A stretch of 64,000 bases of DNA, taken from NCBI RefSeq assembly GCF_000196675.2, contig NC_015312.1, forward strand, positions 6,030,501 through 6,094,500. Reading direction: 5' to 3'. Under the pieces are notes generated by a model. The model was not told the origin of the DNA, did no database searches, and worked only from the letters and a program-made list of their open reading frames with translations. Position numbers and translations under genes: made by a program. The number at the start of each line of letters is the position of its first letter. Position 1 is the stretch's first letter. Below are positions 31,509 through 39,731 of the stretch, in pieces. This DNA is from Pseudonocardia benzenivorans CB1190 (lineage in GTDB: Bacteria > Actinomycetota > Actinomycetes > Mycobacteriales > Pseudonocardiaceae).

Positions 31509-31605
31509 CGCACATGCCGTCGATCGAGACCTCCTCGACGAGGGTCTCCTCGACGAGCGGCTCCTCCTGCGAGGCGGTGGACTGGGTGTTCTCGACCGGC
31601 GCCAT
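31498..31605 (-). CDS. mftA: Mycofactocin precursor peptide
   Basis: A 35-aa peptide: an N-terminal leader beginning MAPVENTQSTASQEE, an acidic repeat-like centre (VEETLVEEV) and the conserved core SIDGMCGVY. The terminal Val-Tyr is the part modified by MftC and released by MftE. ATG 31603-31605 has GGGAGA 6 nt upstream. It is the first gene of the operon, 35 nt after the predicted transcription start, and overlaps mftB by 11 nt. Confidence 0.96.
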   Translation of the reverse strand: MAPVENTQSTASQEEPLVEETLVEEVSIDGMCGVY

Positions 31606-31646
31606 CGGCTGTCTCCCGTCGTTCGGGGCGTGCTCGGACGTGATGG

Positions 31647-31675
31647 ACGCTAAATGGCACCCGGTGCCAATGCAA
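31647..31675 (-). promoter_or_regulatory. Promoter of the mycofactocin operon with palindromic operator in the spacer
   Basis: On the minus strand: -35 TTGCAT (31670-31675), a 17-nt spacer (31653-31669), -10 TAGCGT (31647-31652). The spacer contains a perfect dyad TGGCACC-g-GGTGCCA (31655-31669), filling it almost completely. A repressor bound there would block RNA polymerase. MftR, the usual TetR-type regulator of this locus, is not encoded in the window, so its assignment is inference. Confidence 0.6.
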
Positions 31676-31762
31676 GGGTGACGTCGATCCGCGACCTGTC
31701 CGGCCCCACCCGTTCGGAGGGGGCGGTCCGTCCCGGTCGTCCCTGCCGTTCACACTGATCGC

Positions 31763-32911
31763 GTGAGTGCTCCGACGTTGTTGCACCTCTGTACCCCGGC
31801 CGAGTGGCGGGCCGCGCTGGCCGACGGGGCGCTCGGCATCTCGGGGGCCGCGGGCCGCTCGCTCACCGCGTCCGGCTTCGTCCATCTGTCCACATCGGAG
31901 CAGGTGTCGCTGCCGGCGAACAGACTGTTCGCCGGTCGCCACGACCTCGTCCTGCTGGCGGTGGACGCGGGCCGGATCGCCGATCTGCGCTGGGAGCCGG
32001 GGCTTCCCGACGACCCCGCGGACATGGTCTTCCCCCACGCGTACGGGCCGGTGCCGACGGGCGCGGTCCTCGCCGCGCTCCCCTACCGGCCGGGCCCCGA
32101 CGGCACGTTCGTCGCCCCGTCGCCGCCGCCCCCGCGGGTCGACGCCCGGACCCGCCGCGACGCGATGGCCTACTCGGTGCTGCGCAGGCTCGCGACGGCC
32201 GAGCACACCGTCACCGGCGGCACCGCCGTCCTGACCGGTCCCGTCCCCGCGTCCCACCAGCACAACCAGCTGCTCCTCGACGGCCCGGTCGGCGCCCCGC
32301 AGGTGATCGCCGAGGCCGACCGGGTCCTCGGCGGCGCCGGCCTCGCGCACCGGGCCGCCACCGTGCGCGGTGCCGATGCCGCCGCGACCGCGGCCGAGCT
32401 CGCCCGGCACGGCTGGGAGGTCGACCATGTGGTGTCGATGGTGACGACCCCGTCCGGCGAGGTCCCGCGCCACCGCGTGCAGGCCGAGCGGGCCCTCCCG
32501 TCGGAGCTGCGGGCGTTCTGGGAGGCGTCGTGGCTGCGCGCCGCGCCGGGACTGACCGAGGCGCAGCGCGCCCAGCTGTGCGACCGCCACGAGCTCGAGG
32601 ACGACGTCGTCGACGTGCACGCCATGGTCGTCCGCGAGCACGGGCTCGTCGTGGCGTGCTGCCTGCTGAAGGTCGACGGCGCCACCGCGGAGCTCGACGC
32701 GGTCGAGACCGCGCCGAGCCACCGTGGCCGGGGACTCGGCGACGCCCTGCTCGCCGGGGCGCTGCGCGAGGCCCACCGGGCCGGCTGCGACCTCGTCTGG
32801 CTCGACGCCGACGCCCGCGACTGGCCGCGCGAGTGGTACCGCCGCCGCGGGTTCGGCGAGGTGGGCGAGTCCTGGTTCTGCCGGCTGCCCGCGGCCGCGC
32901 CGGCGTCGTGA
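31763..32911 (+). CDS. DUF952 - GNAT acetyltransferase fusion
   Basis: The 382-aa protein joins two domains. Residues 1-110 match DUF952 (LLHLCTPAEWRAAL, GFVHLSTSEQVSLPANRLF, DLRWEPGLPDDPADMVFPHAYGP-type blocks). A proline-rich linker (PSPPPPRVDART) follows, and residues about 130-380 form a GNAT N-acetyltransferase with AELDAVETAPSHRGRGLGDALL, the acetyl-CoA pyrophosphate loop, and WYRRRGFGEVGESWF. Substrate unknown. The GTG start lies six bases after CACACT, a weak -10 for a leaderless mRNA. It is divergent from the mft promoter with about 120 bp between transcription starts. Confidence 0.85.
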   Translation: MSAPTLLHLCTPAEWRAALADGALGISGAAGRSLTASGFVHLSTSEQVSLPANRLFAGRHDLVLLAVDAGRIADLRWEPGLPDDPADMVFPHAYGPVPTGAVLAALPYRPGPDGTFVAPSPPPPRVDARTRRDAMAYSVLRRLATAEHTVTGGTAVLTGPVPASHQHNQLLLDGPVGAPQVIAEADRVLGGAGLAHRAATVRGADAAATAAELARHGWEVDHVVSMVTTPSGEVPRHRVQAERALPSELRAFWEASWLRAAPGLTEAQRAQLCDRHELEDDVVDVHAMVVREHGLVVACCLLKVDGATAELDAVETAPSHRGRGLGDALLAGALREAHRAGCDLVWLDADARDWPREWYRRRGFGEVGESWFCRLPAAAPAS

Positions 32912-32999
32912 CGCGGACCGCCGGCACCCGTGCGGCGATCGGGTGATCGTGTCCGGCCGCGGTGTTGACGACGTCGCGTCGCGCGGCGAACCTGCCGGG

Positions 33000-33980
33000 A
33001 TGAGCGCGCCGTCATCGGAGGAACAGCTGCGGTTCGACGGCCGGGTCGCCGTGGTGACCGGCGGAGGACGCGGTCTCGGGCGCGCCTACGCACTCGCCCT
33101 CGCCGCCCGCGGGGCCCGGGTCGTGGTCAACGACCTGGGCGGCAGCCTGTTCGGCGAGGGCACCGACGCGGGCCCGGCCGCCGCGGTCGCCGCAGAGATC
33201 CGGGCGGCGGGTGGCGAGGCACTGGCGAACGACGCCGACGTGGTGTCCGAGGACGGCGCGGCGTCGATCGTCGCCGCCGCAGTCGACGCCTGGGGCCGCG
33301 TCGACGTCGTCGTCAACAACGCCGGCATCCTCGTCCCGGGCGCGCTGCCCGGGCTCGGCGCGGCCGACCTGCGGCGCCATCTCGACGTCCACGTCGTCGG
33401 CGCCTTCAACGTCACCCGCGCCGCCTGGCCGCACCTCGTCGAGCAGGGCTACGGCCGGGTCGTGCTCACGACGTCGGTCGGCATGTTCGGCGGCGAGCAC
33501 CTCGTCTCCTACGCCACCGCGAAGGGGGCGTGCGTGTCGCTCGGCCGTTCGCTGGCCGACGCCGGCCGGGCCCACGGGATCCGGGTCAACATGATCGCGC
33601 CGGCCGCCGACACCCGGATGGTGACCGACCCGGCGTTCCGCGAGCGGTCGGGCCTCCCGCCGCTGGCGCCGGAGCACGCGCCCGACCCGGCGCGCGGGCC
33701 CGACCGTGCGGCGCCGATGCTGCTCGTACTGGCCCACGAGTCGTGCCCGGCCACCGGCGAGGTGCTCAGCGCCGGCCTCGGGCGCTTCGCGCGCGTCTTC
33801 TGGGCGGAGACGGCCGGTGTGGTCGCCGATCTCCAGCCGGAGGACGTGCGCGCCCGCTGGGCGGAGATCGTCGACCCGTCCTCGCCGGTCGTCCCGACGT
33901 CGACGAGCGACGCGGTCCGGGCGCGCGAGGCCCGCATCGCCGCCGCGCGGGCCGAGGCCGCGGGCCCCGGCGGGCACTGA
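33000..33980 (+). CDS. Short-chain dehydrogenase/reductase (17beta-HSD4/FabG-like)
   Basis: The 326-aa SDR has the Rossmann motif VTGGGRGLGRA (about residues 19-29), NNAG (about 104), catalytic Ser in VVLTTSVGMFGG and YATAKGA (Tyr-x3-Lys). The N-terminal block RVVVNDLGGSLFGEGTD is characteristic of the peroxisomal multifunctional-enzyme-2 type SDRs acting on 3-hydroxyacyl-CoA or steroids. The C-terminal ~90 residues are a long extension. ATG start at 33000. It converges on the SDR/OYE operon. It lacks the N-terminal insertion typical of mycofactocin-dependent SDRs. Confidence 0.85.
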   Translation: MSAPSSEEQLRFDGRVAVVTGGGRGLGRAYALALAARGARVVVNDLGGSLFGEGTDAGPAAAVAAEIRAAGGEALANDADVVSEDGAASIVAAAVDAWGRVDVVVNNAGILVPGALPGLGAADLRRHLDVHVVGAFNVTRAAWPHLVEQGYGRVVLTTSVGMFGGEHLVSYATAKGACVSLGRSLADAGRAHGIRVNMIAPAADTRMVTDPAFRERSGLPPLAPEHAPDPARGPDRAAPMLLVLAHESCPATGEVLSAGLGRFARVFWAETAGVVADLQPEDVRARWAEIVDPSSPVVPTSTSDAVRAREARIAAARAEAAGPGGH

Positions 33981-33992
33981 CCGCGGGTCCCG

Positions 33993-34751
33993 CTATGCGG
34001 TGTCCCCCGGCTGCGGGAAATGTCGCATCAGGGTCTGGGTCAGCGCGCCGTCGACGAGGATGTGCTGGCCGCTGACGTAGCCGGCATCGTCGGAGAGCAG
34101 GAACGCGACGACACGCCCGATGTCCTCCGGGGCCCCGATCCGCCCGACCGGGACCAGGGCCCGGCGACGTTCGTACAGGACGGGATCGGCGTAGACGGCC
34201 TCCGCCATCTCGGTGCGGATCATGCCCGGGCCGATGGCGTTGACCCGCACGCCGTGGGCCCCCCACTCGACGGCCGCCTGCCGGGTGTAGGCGACCACCC
34301 CGGCCTTCGACGCCGCGTAGAGACCCCCGTTGAGCTGCGGCACCTCCGCCGCCATCGACGCGATGTTCACGACGGCCCCGCCTGCCGACGACAGGTGCGG
34401 CAGCGCGGCGGCCGACAGGGCGACGACCGCGCGGAGGTTGACCGCGAGGGTCGCGTCGACGTCGGCGGGGTCGAGGTCCGACAGCGGGCCGCGCCGGATG
34501 ATCCCGGCGTTGTTGACCAGGCCGTCGAGGCGTCCGGAGATCGCGAGCACCGCCTCGACCAGCCCGGCCGGGTCCGCGGTGACGTCGCCGGGGACGGCCG
34601 TGCCCCCGACCTCGGCCGCGACCTTCTCCGCGTTCTCGGCGGAGACGTCGTTGACCGCGACGTGCCAGCCCCGCTCGGCGAGCACCCGCGCGATGCCGGC
34701 ACCGATCCCGCCACCGGCACCCGTCACCAGAACGACCTTGCCGCTGCTCAT
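33993..34751 (-). CDS. Short-chain dehydrogenase/reductase
   Basis: The 252-aa classical SDR has VTGAGGGIGAGIARVL (cofactor loop), NNAGIIRRGPL, catalytic Ser in VVNIASMAAEVP, YAASKAG (Tyr-x3-Lys) and the C-terminal DDAGYVSGQHILVDGAL. The Asp after the second strand (VAVNDVSAEN) favours NAD(H). The ATG overlaps the stop of the FadH/OYE gene by 4 nt, so the two probably act in one oxidation pathway. Substrate unknown. Confidence 0.9.
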   Translation of the reverse strand: MSSGKVVLVTGAGGGIGAGIARVLAERGWHVAVNDVSAENAEKVAAEVGGTAVPGDVTADPAGLVEAVLAISGRLDGLVNNAGIIRRGPLSDLDPADVDATLAVNLRAVVALSAAALPHLSSAGGAVVNIASMAAEVPQLNGGLYAASKAGVVAYTRQAAVEWGAHGVRVNAIGPGMIRTEMAEAVYADPVLYERRRALVPVGRIGAPEDIGRVVAFLLSDDAGYVSGQHILVDGALTQTLMRHFPQPGDTA

Positions 34752-36757
34752 GCCTCGACCCCCACTCGGAACCCGTCCCAGATCGCATCGATCGCCCGTC
34801 GCGGGGCGAGCGCGTCGCCCACCGCCCGGACCTGAATCCCTTGCGCCGCAAGTTGCCCGACCAGTTCGTCGCACGCCACGCCGTACCAGGCGGCGACGAC
34901 CGCGTCGGCCTCGTCGACGACCTGGTCGCCGGTCCAGTTGTCGCGCGAGCGCACCTGTCCGTCCTCGATCGCGAGCACGCTGTGGTTCTCCCGGATCCGG
35001 ACCTTCGCCGCGCCCAGGCGACGCAGCATCGGCGGCCGGGAGAACGCGTCGAGCTCGGCACCCGCGGCGACCGGCGTGACGAGGGTGACGACGTGTCCGT
35101 CGGCGGCCAGGCGCTCGGCGGTCGTGAGCACCTTCCAGTCGGCCTCGCCGGAGTCGAGGACGACGACGCGTTCCCCGCGCACCCCGTTCGTGATCGCGTC
35201 GTGCGCGGTGCTCACCAGCTCGCCGCCCGGGACCGGGGGCCTGCCCGGCAGGGAGCCCGTCGCGACCACCACGAGGTCGGGGTCGAGGGCCGCGATCTCC
35301 GCGACGCCCGCCCGCACTCCCAGCCGCACGTCGACGCCGAGCCGGGCGACCTGGCGTTCGAGGAACCGGGTGGCGCCGGCGAACTCGTCGCGGTAGGGCA
35401 TGGCCGCGGCGGCGACGAGCACCTGGCCGCCGAGCCGGTCCGACGCCTCCAGCAGCGTGACGCGGTGCCCGCGCAGGGCGGCGGTCTCGGCCGTCTTCAG
35501 CCCACCCGGCCCGCCGCCGACGACGACCACGTGGCGCGGCTCGTCGACCCGCGCGAGCGTGCCGCCCCACTGCTTCTCGAACCCGACGACCGGGTTGACC
35601 AGGCACGCGACCGGCACACCCCGGTGGGGCCCACCCCGGCAGCCGACGTTGCACGAGATGCACGGCCGGATCTCGTCGAGCCGGCCCTCGCGCGCCTTGT
35701 TCGGCAGCTCCGGGTCGGCGATCAGCGGCCGGACCAGGCAGACGAGGTCGGCCGTGCCGTCGACGATCAGCTCCTCGGCCTTCTCCGCGCTGACGACGCG
35801 CGCGACCGCGAACACCGGCACCCCGCCGGTGACCTCCCGGATCGAGCCCGCGAGGTGCACGAACGGCGCGCGCGGAAAGCTCATGTCGGGGATCTGGCGG
35901 TCGATCGAGGCGTAGTTGGACTGGCTGACGCTCACGTAGTGGGTGGGCACCGCGTCGAGCAGCCGGGCGACGATCTCGCGGCTCTCGTCGATCTCCAGGC
36001 CGCCGGGGACGAACTCGTCGCCCGACACCCGGATGCCGACGGGCACGTCCGGCCCGGCGACGTCGCGGACCTCGGCGAGCACCCGCAGCGGCAGCCGCAT
36101 CCGGTTCTCCAGCGAGCCGCCGTACTCGTCGGTGCGGGTGTTGCTGAACCGGGACAGGAACGAGCACAGCAGGTAGCCGTGGGCCATGTAGACCTCGAGG
36201 CCGTCGAAGCCGGCGGCGAGGAAGCGCCGCGCGGCCGAGCGGTACGACTCGACCAGCTCCTCGATGTCCGCGTGCGTCATGGCGTGCGGAACGACCCGGC
36301 TCGACGGGTCCGGCACGGCCGAGGGTGCCCACAGCTCGCGGTGGCTGGGGAAGCCGCTGCCCTGACGCCCGAGGTGCGAGAGCTGGGCGAAGATCGCGGC
36401 GCCGTGCTCGTGGACGGCGTCGACGACCCGCGCGTACGGCGCGATGCCCGCGTCGTCCCAGACCTGGTTGATCCCGCCGAACGTCAGGCCGGTCGGGTGC
36501 ACGATGCCCGACCCCTGGATGATCAGTCCGACGCCGCCGCGGGCGCGTTCGGCCAGGTAGTGGGCCTGGCGCTCGGTGAGCGCGTGGTCGTGGGGATCGA
36601 CGAACCGGCTGCCGTGACCGGCGAGGACGATGCGGTTGCGGACCCGCACGTTCCCCATGTCGATCGGCTCGAACAGCCGGGTGAGTGGTGGTGGAGCCAA
36701 CGCCGCCTCCGTCGCTCGGGACGGGTCGACACTGCCTCGTCGACAGAGCGTCGTCAA
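34748..36757 (-). CDS. FadH/OYE-type NADH:flavin oxidoreductase with Fe-S cluster
   Basis: The 669-aa (or slightly shorter) flavoenzyme has an FMN TIM barrel (LFEPIDMGNVRVRNRIVLAG, QLSHLGRQGS, NTRTDEYGGSLENRM), the [4Fe-4S] linker CISCNVGCRGG plus distal Cys in ACLVNP, and FAD/NAD(P) domains with VVVVGGGPGGLKTAETAALR. Such enzymes reduce or demethylate enoyl or N-methyl substrates. The start is uncertain: the first usable codon is TTG 36757, about 30 residues before the conserved LFEP; no clear ribosome-binding site. It is an intact in-window comparison for the degenerate copy in the OYE fusion. Co-translated with the SDR. Confidence 0.88.
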   Translation of the reverse strand: MTTLCRRGSVDPSRATEAALAPPPLTRLFEPIDMGNVRVRNRIVLAGHGSRFVDPHDHALTERQAHYLAERARGGVGLIIQGSGIVHPTGLTFGGINQVWDDAGIAPYARVVDAVHEHGAAIFAQLSHLGRQGSGFPSHRELWAPSAVPDPSSRVVPHAMTHADIEELVESYRSAARRFLAAGFDGLEVYMAHGYLLCSFLSRFSNTRTDEYGGSLENRMRLPLRVLAEVRDVAGPDVPVGIRVSGDEFVPGGLEIDESREIVARLLDAVPTHYVSVSQSNYASIDRQIPDMSFPRAPFVHLAGSIREVTGGVPVFAVARVVSAEKAEELIVDGTADLVCLVRPLIADPELPNKAREGRLDEIRPCISCNVGCRGGPHRGVPVACLVNPVVGFEKQWGGTLARVDEPRHVVVVGGGPGGLKTAETAALRGHRVTLLEASDRLGGQVLVAAAAMPYRDEFAGATRFLERQVARLGVDVRLGVRAGVAEIAALDPDLVVVATGSLPGRPPVPGGELVSTAHDAITNGVRGERVVVLDSGEADWKVLTTAERLAADGHVVTLVTPVAAGAELDAFSRPPMLRRLGAAKVRIRENHSVLAIEDGQVRSRDNWTGDQVVDEADAVVAAWYGVACDELVGQLAAQGIQVRAVGDALAPRRAIDAIWDGFRVGVEA

Positions 36758-36792
36758 GGTCCTAACGACGCATGTGCTGCGCGCACGGAGAG

Positions 36793-36827
36793 GCCCCCCG
36801 CCCGGGCTGGTGGGCCGGGCGGGGGGC
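36793..36827. terminator. Terminator after the DUF6069 gene
   Basis: A perfect 13-bp stem GCCCCCCGCCCGG / CCGGGCGGGGGGC with a 9-nt loop, 47 nt after the stop of the DUF6069 gene and just upstream of the OYE start. It isolates the two operons. Confidence 0.8.
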
Positions 36828-36873
36828 GCGGGTTCGTGGTGCGGGTCGGGACGCGCGGGTCGGCGATCCCGGG

Positions 36874-37632
36874 TCAGCGCAGCCGGCCGCTGCGGGTGGC
36901 GGCGGCGGCCGAGCCGGCGACGAGGGTCCCGATGGCCAGCCCGATCACCAGGTGGATCACCGCGGCGGCCCCGGTCACCGCGAGCGACGTCGAGCCGAGG
37001 AACGGGATCACCACGGCGACCGCGGTCGTGAGGCCGACGATCCAGCCGAGGTAGGCCAGCGGGCGCGGCGTCGACAGCAGGAGCAGGTGGGCCAGGCCGG
37101 TCGCGGCGAGCGCGGCCCCGGCGGCGACCAGGCAGAGCATCGTCACCGAGGCCGACGACCCCAGCGCCGCCGCCCCGGTGGGCGCGTAGAGCGCGACGTG
37201 GAACGCCACCCGCACGACCAGCACCCCGACCAGTCCGATCAGCGCTGCGACGACCGCGGTCGCCAGGCCGCCCGACCAGAGCCGCGTCGCGTCGACGACC
37301 GGCCGGTGCTCGACCGGCTCCGCCTGCGCGGCGGGCGACACCACAGCCGAGGCGCCGTCGTGGCCGTAGCGGCCGTCGGGCCGGACGACGTCGTAGCCCG
37401 GACCGTGGCCCGCGTCGAAGCCGGTGCCGTAGCCCGAGCCGACGCCCGTGCCGTAGCCGACGCCGTGGCCCTGGCCCGGCTCGCCGTGGGTCCGGTCGCC
37501 GAGCCCGGTGGCGGGCACCCGGGGCTCCGGCGTCACGGGACGCGGCGGGACGGTGCCGCGGACCTGGTACCCGACCGGCGCCATCCGCTCGGTGTCGCCG
37601 TCCCAGTAGCGGTTGCTCATCGTCGTGGTCAT
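36874..37632 (-). CDS. DUF6069-type four-helix membrane protein
   Basis: The 252-aa protein has a soluble N-terminal ~110 residues, including a Gly/Tyr/His-rich low-complexity stretch (GYGTGVGSGYGTGFDAGH), and four C-terminal transmembrane helices (ATAVVAALIGLVGVLVVRV; SVTMLCLVAAGAALAATGL; YLGWIVGLTTAVAVVIPFL; IHLVIGLAIGTLVAG) with the RLWSGGLATAVVAAL start typical of DUF6069. Function unknown. It is directly preceded by upstream module A, which it shares with the small membrane proteins at 43413 and 43920, and lies downstream of a NarL-type sensor kinase. Confidence 0.75.
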   Translation of the reverse strand: MTTTMSNRYWDGDTERMAPVGYQVRGTVPPRPVTPEPRVPATGLGDRTHGEPGQGHGVGYGTGVGSGYGTGFDAGHGPGYDVVRPDGRYGHDGASAVVSPAAQAEPVEHRPVVDATRLWSGGLATAVVAALIGLVGVLVVRVAFHVALYAPTGAAALGSSASVTMLCLVAAGAALAATGLAHLLLLSTPRPLAYLGWIVGLTTAVAVVIPFLGSTSLAVTGAAAVIHLVIGLAIGTLVAGSAAAATRSGRLR

Positions 37633-37654
37633 CGCACTCGCCTCATTCAGTCTG

Positions 37655-37754
37655 CGGGGCTTCCTCCCCGATGCCTCAAGGCTCTCGCGCGCAACGGGTT
37701 CCCACCGTCGACCGACCGCCCGATCCGCGGGACGACGCCGCTGTCCCCCGATCG
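37655..37754 (-). promoter_or_regulatory. Upstream module, copy A (DUF6069 gene)
   Basis: In the gene direction: CGATCGGGGGACA-N5-GTCGTCC (ends 37754 downward), then CGGTCGGTCGACGGT, then a leader hairpin CGGGG...CCCCG (37655-37670). The starts of the two conserved blocks ACCGTCGACC and TGTCCCCCGATCG (plus strand) are 38 bp apart, exactly as in copies B and C. The dyad-like GGGGAC...GTCGTCC half-sites recall NarL/DosR-type sites. Confidence 0.6.
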
Positions 37755-37776
37755 ACGGACACGCCCTGTGAACGGC

Positions 37777-39000
37777 TCACAAGGGCAGCTCGACCGTCAC
37801 CACGGTGCCGCTCGGGGACGCCGGGGCGGCGGTGAACGTCCCGCCGGCGGCCTCGATGCGGACCCGGTGGGAGGCCAGCCCGATGTGGCCGCGGCGCAGG
37901 CTGCGGGCCATGGCGTCGGCGGGGAGGCCGACCCCGTCGTCGGCGACGACGAGACGGGCCCGGCCGTCGACCCGGCCGAGCGTCAGCCGCAGCGACGACG
38001 CCTTCGCGTGCGCGGCCACGTTGCCGACGAGCTCGCGCGCCGTCCGGTAGAGCAGCCCGTCGAGCGGGGTGCGCTCGGCCGGCCAGCCGTCGGTCGACAC
38101 CTCACCCGCGAACCCCGCGCGCGCCGCCGCGGTCTCGACGAGCTGGCCGAGCGCGGCGGTGAGGCCGGCCCGGTCGAGCACGGCCGGGTGCAGCTCGGAG
38201 ACGGTGCTGCGCAGCAGGCGCGACGACTCCAGCAGCGCCTCCTCGATCCGGTCGAACGCGCCCGCGTCCCCGGTGTCGCGGGCGTCCTCCAGGTCCTGGC
38301 GGGCGGCGAGGACGTACTGCAGGGCACCGTCGTGCAGGTGCTCCGACAGCACCCGCCGCTCGCGCTCCTCGATGCCGGTGAGCTGGCCGAGCAGGTCGGT
38401 GCGGTCGGTGACGAGCGAGCCGATCGTCTCCACGCGCGAGCGCTGGATGCGCGAGAGCCCGATGCAGCCCAGGCCCACGCCCGCCACGATCGCCGTCCGC
38501 AGCAGCAGCGACGCCCACGGCTCGGCGTTGGCCTGCTGGGTCGCCACCCCGGCGACCAGGTAGACGACCACGGTCGCCCCCGCGACCGCCGCGCACACGT
38601 GGGCGCGCAGCTGCGTGGCGGCGAGCACGGGGACGAGCAGGAAACCCGCGGTGAAGACGTCCGCCGTCCAGCTCTCGGGGGTGGCGACGCCGGTGAGCAG
38701 GGTCAGCGTCCCCAGCACGAAGAGGTCGACGAGCAGCGCGATCCACGCGAACCGGACGGGGGTGTCGCTGCCGCCGCGCGTCCAGAGGAACACGGCGAGC
38801 GCCCACAGCGCGTACCCGCCCGCGATGAGCGCGCACGAGAGGACCTGCTGGGCCGGCGCCACGAACACGACGGTCAGCGCCACGAAGACGACCAGCACCC
38901 ACCGCAGCGCGACCTGCAGGTTCACCCCACGACGGGCGTGGTCCATGGCCACGCGCAGGACGTCCGGGCCGACGGGCTCCGGTTCGGTCGGGACGGACAT
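37777..39000 (-). CDS. Sensor histidine kinase, NarL-partner type (HisKA_3)
   Basis: The 407-aa kinase has about five hydrophobic helices (residues 30-170; ALRWVLVVFVALTVVFVA, IALLVDLFVLGTLTLL, AATVVVYLVAGVA region), a coiled linker, the HisKA_3 box ERRVLSEHLHDGALQYVLAA with phospho-acceptor His, and an HATPase with GNVAAHAKA and DDGVGLP. C-terminus ends in VVTVELPL. ATG 38998-39000. It is divergent from the LuxR-type regulator at 39069, its likely partner, with only 68 bp between starts. Confidence 0.9.
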   Translation of the reverse strand: MSVPTEPEPVGPDVLRVAMDHARRGVNLQVALRWVLVVFVALTVVFVAPAQQVLSCALIAGGYALWALAVFLWTRGGSDTPVRFAWIALLVDLFVLGTLTLLTGVATPESWTADVFTAGFLLVPVLAATQLRAHVCAAVAGATVVVYLVAGVATQQANAEPWASLLLRTAIVAGVGLGCIGLSRIQRSRVETIGSLVTDRTDLLGQLTGIEERERRVLSEHLHDGALQYVLAARQDLEDARDTGDAGAFDRIEEALLESSRLLRSTVSELHPAVLDRAGLTAALGQLVETAAARAGFAGEVSTDGWPAERTPLDGLLYRTARELVGNVAAHAKASSLRLTLGRVDGRARLVVADDGVGLPADAMARSLRRGHIGLASHRVRIEAAGGTFTAAPASPSGTVVTVELPL

Positions 39001-39056
39001 GGGACCTCCGGGTCGGGATCTCTGCGCGAAGTGTCCACCGCGGACGCCGGAATCAA

Positions 39057-39062
39057 TATGCT
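39057..39062 (+). promoter_or_regulatory. -10 element of the leaderless response-regulator mRNA
   Basis: TATGCT (39057-39062) lies six bases before the ATG at 39069, placing transcription start on the start codon. No ribosome-binding site is present. The 68-bp divergent region must also hold the kinase promoter. Confidence 0.45.
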
Positions 39063-39068
39063 GACCCG

Positions 39069-39716
39069 ATGGAGTCGTCGGACGCCCGAGTGCGTGTGGT
39101 CGTCGCCGACGACCATCCTTTCTTCCGTGACGGCGTCGCCCGTGGTCTGACGACCAGCGGGCGCGTCGAGGTCGTCGCCGAGGCCGACGACGGCCGCCAG
39201 GCGCTCGACGCCATCCGCGAGCACTCGCCCGACGTCGCACTCGTCGACTACGAGATGCCCGACATCGACGGTCTCGGCGTCGTGCGCGCCACGGTGCGCG
39301 ACGGGCTGGCGACCCGGGTGCTGCTGCTGTCGGCGCACACCGACAGTGCCGTGGTGTTCCAGGCGCTGCAGGAGGGCGCCGCGGGCTACCTGGCGAAGGA
39401 CTCCCGGCGCGCGGAGATCGTCGCGGCGGTGCTCGACGTGGCGAAGGGCCGCACCGTCGTGCCGCCGGAGCTGGCGGCCGGTCTCGCGGGCGAGATCCGG
39501 ATGCGCGCGCAGACCACGGGCCCGGCGCTGTCCGAGCGCGAGCGCGAGGTGTTGCAGGCGTTCGCCCGCGGGCTCTCGGTGCCGCAGGTCGCCGGCGAGC
39601 TGTTCATCGGCGTGAGCACCGTGAAGACGCACGTCCAGCGGCTCTACGAGAAGCTCGGGGTGTCCGACCGGGCCGCGGCGGTCGCCGAGGGGATGCGCCG
39701 CGGGCTGGTGGAGTAG
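39069..39716 (+). CDS. NarL/LuxR-family response regulator
   Basis: The 215-aa regulator has a receiver domain (VVVADDHPFFRDG; phospho-acceptor Asp in VALVDYEMPDIDG, about residue 58; LLLSAHT; Lys in GYLAKDS) and a C-terminal LuxR HTH (LSEREREVLQAFARGLSVPQ, VSTVKTHVQRLYEKLGV). Probably phosphorylated by the divergent kinase. NarL-type proteins bind short inverted repeats, so it is a candidate for the GGGGAC...GTCGTCC half-sites in upstream modules A-C; this is inference. Confidence 0.92.
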   Translation: MESSDARVRVVVADDHPFFRDGVARGLTTSGRVEVVAEADDGRQALDAIREHSPDVALVDYEMPDIDGLGVVRATVRDGLATRVLLLSAHTDSAVVFQALQEGAAGYLAKDSRRAEIVAAVLDVAKGRTVVPPELAAGLAGEIRMRAQTTGPALSEREREVLQAFARGLSVPQVAGELFIGVSTVKTHVQRLYEKLGVSDRAAAVAEGMRRGLVE

Positions 39717-39731
39717 CGAACCGGGCGCCGG

